Shown piece by piece: positions 4,687 to 7,052 of a stretch of 7,052 bases of DNA. How positions within the stretch are numbered: position 1 is the stretch's first letter; each line of letters opens with the position of its first letter. The position numbers and the translations under genes are program-made. The notes under the pieces are model-generated. The model had not been told where the DNA came from, did no database searches, and saw nothing but the letters and a program-made list of their open reading frames with translations. This stretch comes from an uncultured Gammaproteobacteria bacterium (lineage in GTDB: Bacteria > Pseudomonadota > Gammaproteobacteria > CAIUAS01): NCBI GenBank assembly GCA_903897205.1, contig CAIUAS010000317.1, positions 1 through 7,052 on the forward strand, read 5' to 3'.

Positions 4687-5244
4687 ATGAATAAATCTGA
4701 AATAATAAAAAAACTTTACGAAATTGAATCCATCAAACTCGGCTCCTTCACCTTAAAAAGCGGCGCAACTTCATCTATTTATATCGACATGCGTCCCATT
4801 ATTTCCTATCCTAACTTGTTAAAAGCCATCGCTGATTTGATGTGGGAAAAAGTAAAAACCATCCAAGTCGATTTATTATGCGGCGTTCCTTACACTGCCC
4901 TGCCCATCGCCACCTGCCTCTCACTCCAACTCGATAAGCCTATGGTGATGGTACGCAAAGAAGCGAAATCTTATGGTACTAAAAAAATGGTGGAAGGAGT
5001 TTTTAAACCCGCACAAACTTGCCTTATTATCGAAGATGTAGTCACGAGTGGTTCCAGCATTATCACCACCATTAATGAATTAAACGCCGTTGAATTAAAA
5101 ACACCTTACGCGGTTTCATTTATCGATCGCCAACAAGGCGGCAACGAAGCGTTACAAAATATTAATTGCCAATTTTATAGCGTATTTACTTTGCAAGAAC
5201 TCTTGGCGGAATTAAATAAGAATGGGATTACTCTATTAAATTAA
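4687..5244 (+). CDS. pyrE: Orotate phosphoribosyltransferase, UMP-synthase-like type
   Basis: PyrE condenses orotate with PRPP to give OMP, the fifth step of pyrimidine synthesis. With the preferred start the protein has 185 residues. The motifs are FTLKSG (21-26), IYIDMR (31-36), CGVPYTALP (65-73), the flexible catalytic loop RKEAKSYGTKKMVEG (90-104) and the PRPP-binding loop CLIIEDVVTSGSS (112-124), then IDRQQGG (146-152). The GVPYTALP, YGTKK.VEG and LIIEDVVTSGSS forms closely resemble the OPRT half of eukaryotic UMP synthase rather than E. coli PyrE (213 aa). No OMP decarboxylase domain is fused: a stop and terminator follow at once. An in-frame ATG at 4672 would add five residues but lacks an RBS. 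It is codirectional with purC, with repeat copy B between them. Identity is firm; the evolutionary source is open. Confidence 0.95.
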   Translation: MNKSEIIKKLYEIESIKLGSFTLKSGATSSIYIDMRPIISYPNLLKAIADLMWEKVKTIQVDLLCGVPYTALPIATCLSLQLDKPMVMVRKEAKSYGTKKMVEGVFKPAQTCLIIEDVVTSGSSIITTINELNAVELKTPYAVSFIDRQQGGNEALQNINCQFYSVFTLQELLAELNKNGITLLN

Positions 5245-5250
5245 TAAATT

Positions 5251-5287
5251 AAATGCTATTGGCCGCAGCCAATAGCATTTTGGTTTT
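5251..5287. terminator. Strong intrinsic terminator, probably bidirectional
   Basis: AAATGCTATTGGC (5251-5263) and GCCAATAGCATTT (5268-5280) form a perfect 13-bp stem around the loop CGCA. On the plus strand TGGTTTTT follows, ending pyrE transcription 6 nt after its stop. On the minus strand the stem is followed by an A/T-rich tract with several Ts, so it can also serve the convergent orphan gene that stops at 5300. Confidence 0.92.
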
Positions 5288-5299
5288 TATGATTTTACG

Positions 5300-7052
5300 C
5301 TACATATTATTAGTAGGCGCATTTTTGGATTGGCTACTTTCATTGGAAACGTTTGACTGCAACTGCAAACTATTTGGTGCCGTCGTTTGTCTAGCCGGTA
5401 AACCTATTGGGCTTGGGTAATGAGTAGGGAGCCCCTCCATCGAAGGCGTGGAATGCATGGTTTTCATCTCAACACCCCCAATATCAATATTCTCCAGTTC
5501 TTTTATCCGTTGGTTAATTCTTAAGTCCCGTTCTTCCAATTGGCGGCCATGACCAGATTGAATTACTGGCTCAATATTTAGCTGTGTTTTAGGCAGTTTG
5601 TCGAGCAGGCTTTTAAGCGCTGTCAATTCATCATAAAGAACCGTGTCGCCACCAATGCACACACCGAGTACACGGCTTACCCCTACACAGACTTTAGTGA
5701 TATCTTCGAGTGCAGCGATCAATGAGCCAACATCCTGTGCATTGTTGACAGCTTCTTGCCAGCCCTTAATACTCCCTTGTTTCTTGGCCGCAAGCAAAGC
5801 ATGCTTAATGGATTCTTTTAATAGAATAAAGTACGTGTCGCTGGAATAGCTAGTGGACGTGTCAGGTATCCGTGCTACTAATTCCCGCGCAATGGCCAAC
5901 GTGTTTTTTTTATCTGCATAAATTTGACCGCTTCCCAATTGAATATTGAGCGATGTTAATTCTCCTGACATGCTCGCAACACAAAAATTAATCGTGGCGT
6001 AATAAGTTTCCCAGAGATCTTTTTTTGTCTGCTCAGAAATATTTTCCTGACTTTCAGCAATAAGTATTCGCATGGCTTCGCAAGCAGCTTGAATCGTTTT
6101 GTAAGCATCAGAATACAAACTGTTATTATTACCATTGATTTGTTTCATGATATTAGTTTGTAAAACCGATATCTTATTATGCAAAGAGGCCACCAACAAA
6201 TCTTCCCAGCCTTGTAGTTGGTTTTTTATCGCTGATTTTATATAGTCCTCTGCTGCAACATAGTCGTTTTTCTGGATATAAAACTTAGCATAAGGAACAG
6301 TGATCAAAGCAGATAGAGTTTCATTCTTCATTGAAGTAAAGGCGCTCTGATATTTTTCTATAACGGGAACAAATTCATTAAATAAATCACCTTTAATTAA
6401 TATTTTCATCTGATTTATAAATATTTCTGATAATTTCAATATTAATTTTTTGGTAAGATGCTTTTTGAAATGTTCGCTCAGATTTAAAATCAAATGACAC
6501 TTTTTTATAATAAAATTCTCATCCAACCCAGATTTTTCAAAATTCTCTAAGAAAGCATCCACTAATTGCTCATGTTTATAGTTAGGTAATTTAGCAAGTA
6601 GCATTAAGGCATTTGTGAAATGCTGCGGTTCAGCATAATTATTTGTCGATAAATCGTAAAGCGCTTCCATAGCAGCTTTATATTTTCCTTCACTTTTACC
6701 GAAAAGTTTTTCATAAGAAGGTTCTGATAGGGCGGTTTGCTGATTTAATTTAATCGCCTTGAGGGTGCATTTTTCGCCAGCCTTTTGCTTGGCTTCAAGA
6801 ATACGGTTCAAAACTTGCTCATCAAAAAACGGAGTTTTTGTAGAACCGCCATTACCACCACCTATAGTAAGCGTTGTTACGTGTTGAAAAATAAAAGCAA
6901 GCTCATCCAAAGGCAAAGCATCTAGGGTAACATCGCATGGAATTCTGATATTTATAATCGTACCCTTTGTTTGCTCTAATGCTTTAGCTATACATTTAAC
7001 TAAATTAAGACCGGTTCGCTTAGAAATAACCATTGTTTCGTTATTTGAATTA
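5300..7052 (-). CDS. Unrecognised large helical protein, possibly 5'-truncated by the window edge
   Basis: I do not recognise this family. From the first in-window ATG (7033-7031) the product has 577 residues, but that ATG has no Shine-Dalgarno. The frame also stays open through the last 19 bases of the window, so the true start may lie outside. Residues about 5-100 mix short strands and helices (e.g. TIINIRIPCDV, HVTTLTIGGGNGG) and could be the end of a leucine-rich-repeat-like region. Residues 105-480 are almost wholly predicted helix, Lys/Asn/Leu-rich, with a TPR-like stretch (YAKFYIQKNDYVAAEDYIKS, 248-267). Residues 495-515 form a charged helix. The last 55 or so residues are a Pro/Ser/Thr/Asn/Gln-rich disordered tail. 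No signal peptide or membrane segment is evident. This build resembles secreted effectors of intracellular bacteria, but that is only an impression. It converges on pyrE at a shared terminator. Confidence 0.7.
   Translation of the reverse strand, partial: NSNNETMVISKRTGLNLVKCIAKALEQTKGTIINIRIPCDVTLDALPLDELAFIFQHVTTLTIGGGNGGSTKTPFFDEQVLNRILEAKQKAGEKCTLKAIKLNQQTALSEPSYEKLFGKSEGKYKAAMEALYDLSTNNYAEPQHFTNALMLLAKLPNYKHEQLVDAFLENFEKSGLDENFIIKKCHLILNLSEHFKKHLTKKLILKLSEIFINQMKILIKGDLFNEFVPVIEKYQSAFTSMKNETLSALITVPYAKFYIQKNDYVAAEDYIKSAIKNQLQGWEDLLVASLHNKISVLQTNIMKQINGNNNSLYSDAYKTIQAACEAMRILIAESQENISEQTKKDLWETYYATINFCVASMSGELTSLNIQLGSGQIYADKKNTLAIARELVARIPDTSTSYSSDTYFILLKESIKHALLAAKKQGSIKGWQEAVNNAQDVGSLIAALEDITKVCVGVSRVLGVCIGGDTVLYDELTALKSLLDKLPKTQLNIEPVIQSGHGRQLEERDLRINQRIKELENIDIGGVEMKTMHSTPSMEGLPTHYPSPIGLPARQTTAPNSLQLQSNVSNESSQSKNAPTNNM

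Noticed and set aside
5643..5849. 68-residue plus-strand ORF
   Set aside because: It is antisense to the large orphan gene, low in complexity, and has no RBS.

Overview
The window looks like a chromosomal segment of an AT-rich gammaproteobacterium. The pattern of A/T-ending codons, a CsrA paralogue, an MqsA-type regulator, class I PurE and a large Asn/Lys-rich orphan protein would fit a host-associated lineage such as the Legionellales (Legionella/Coxiella/Rickettsiella relatives). That placement is an inference from general character; no marker gene here fixes the genus.

Layout from left to right. (1) 1-276, minus: the N-terminal 92 residues of a PA2169/DUF2383-type four-helix-bundle protein, cut by the left edge. 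(2) 277-571: a non-coding divergent region with two near-palindromes. (3) 572-1772: a compact regulatory block made of an MqsA-type zinc-finger/HTH regulator (plus), a convergent ImmA/IrrE-like protein whose HExxH zinc site is lost (minus), and a divergent csrA paralogue (plus). The csrA gene is only 59 codons. The region between the last two genes carries a perfect 8-bp inverted repeat with a 3-bp centre that contains AACCT-N3-AGGTT, the published binding motif of E. coli MqsA. (4) 1804-3400, minus: purE-purK, tightly coupled. (5) 3576-4547, plus: purC, divergent from purEK. (6) 4687-5244, plus: pyrE of the type seen in eukaryotic UMP synthase, ending in a strong intrinsic terminator shared with the convergent gene. 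(7) 5300 to the right edge, minus: a protein of at least 577 residues with no recognised family, whose reading frame stays open to the window end.

The enzyme genes are housekeeping: PurK and PurE convert AIR to CAIR, PurC converts CAIR to SAICAR, and PyrE makes OMP from orotate. Two features are less ordinary. First, a GC-rich element of about 75 bp with inverted ends occurs twice, once immediately upstream of purC and once immediately upstream of pyrE. Second, the MqsA-like regulator appears to have a cognate operator nearby, but at the csrA/ImmA-like promoter region and with no MqsR toxin in the window. This suggests a small regulatory circuit linking an antitoxin-like repressor to a CsrA-type RNA-binding protein.
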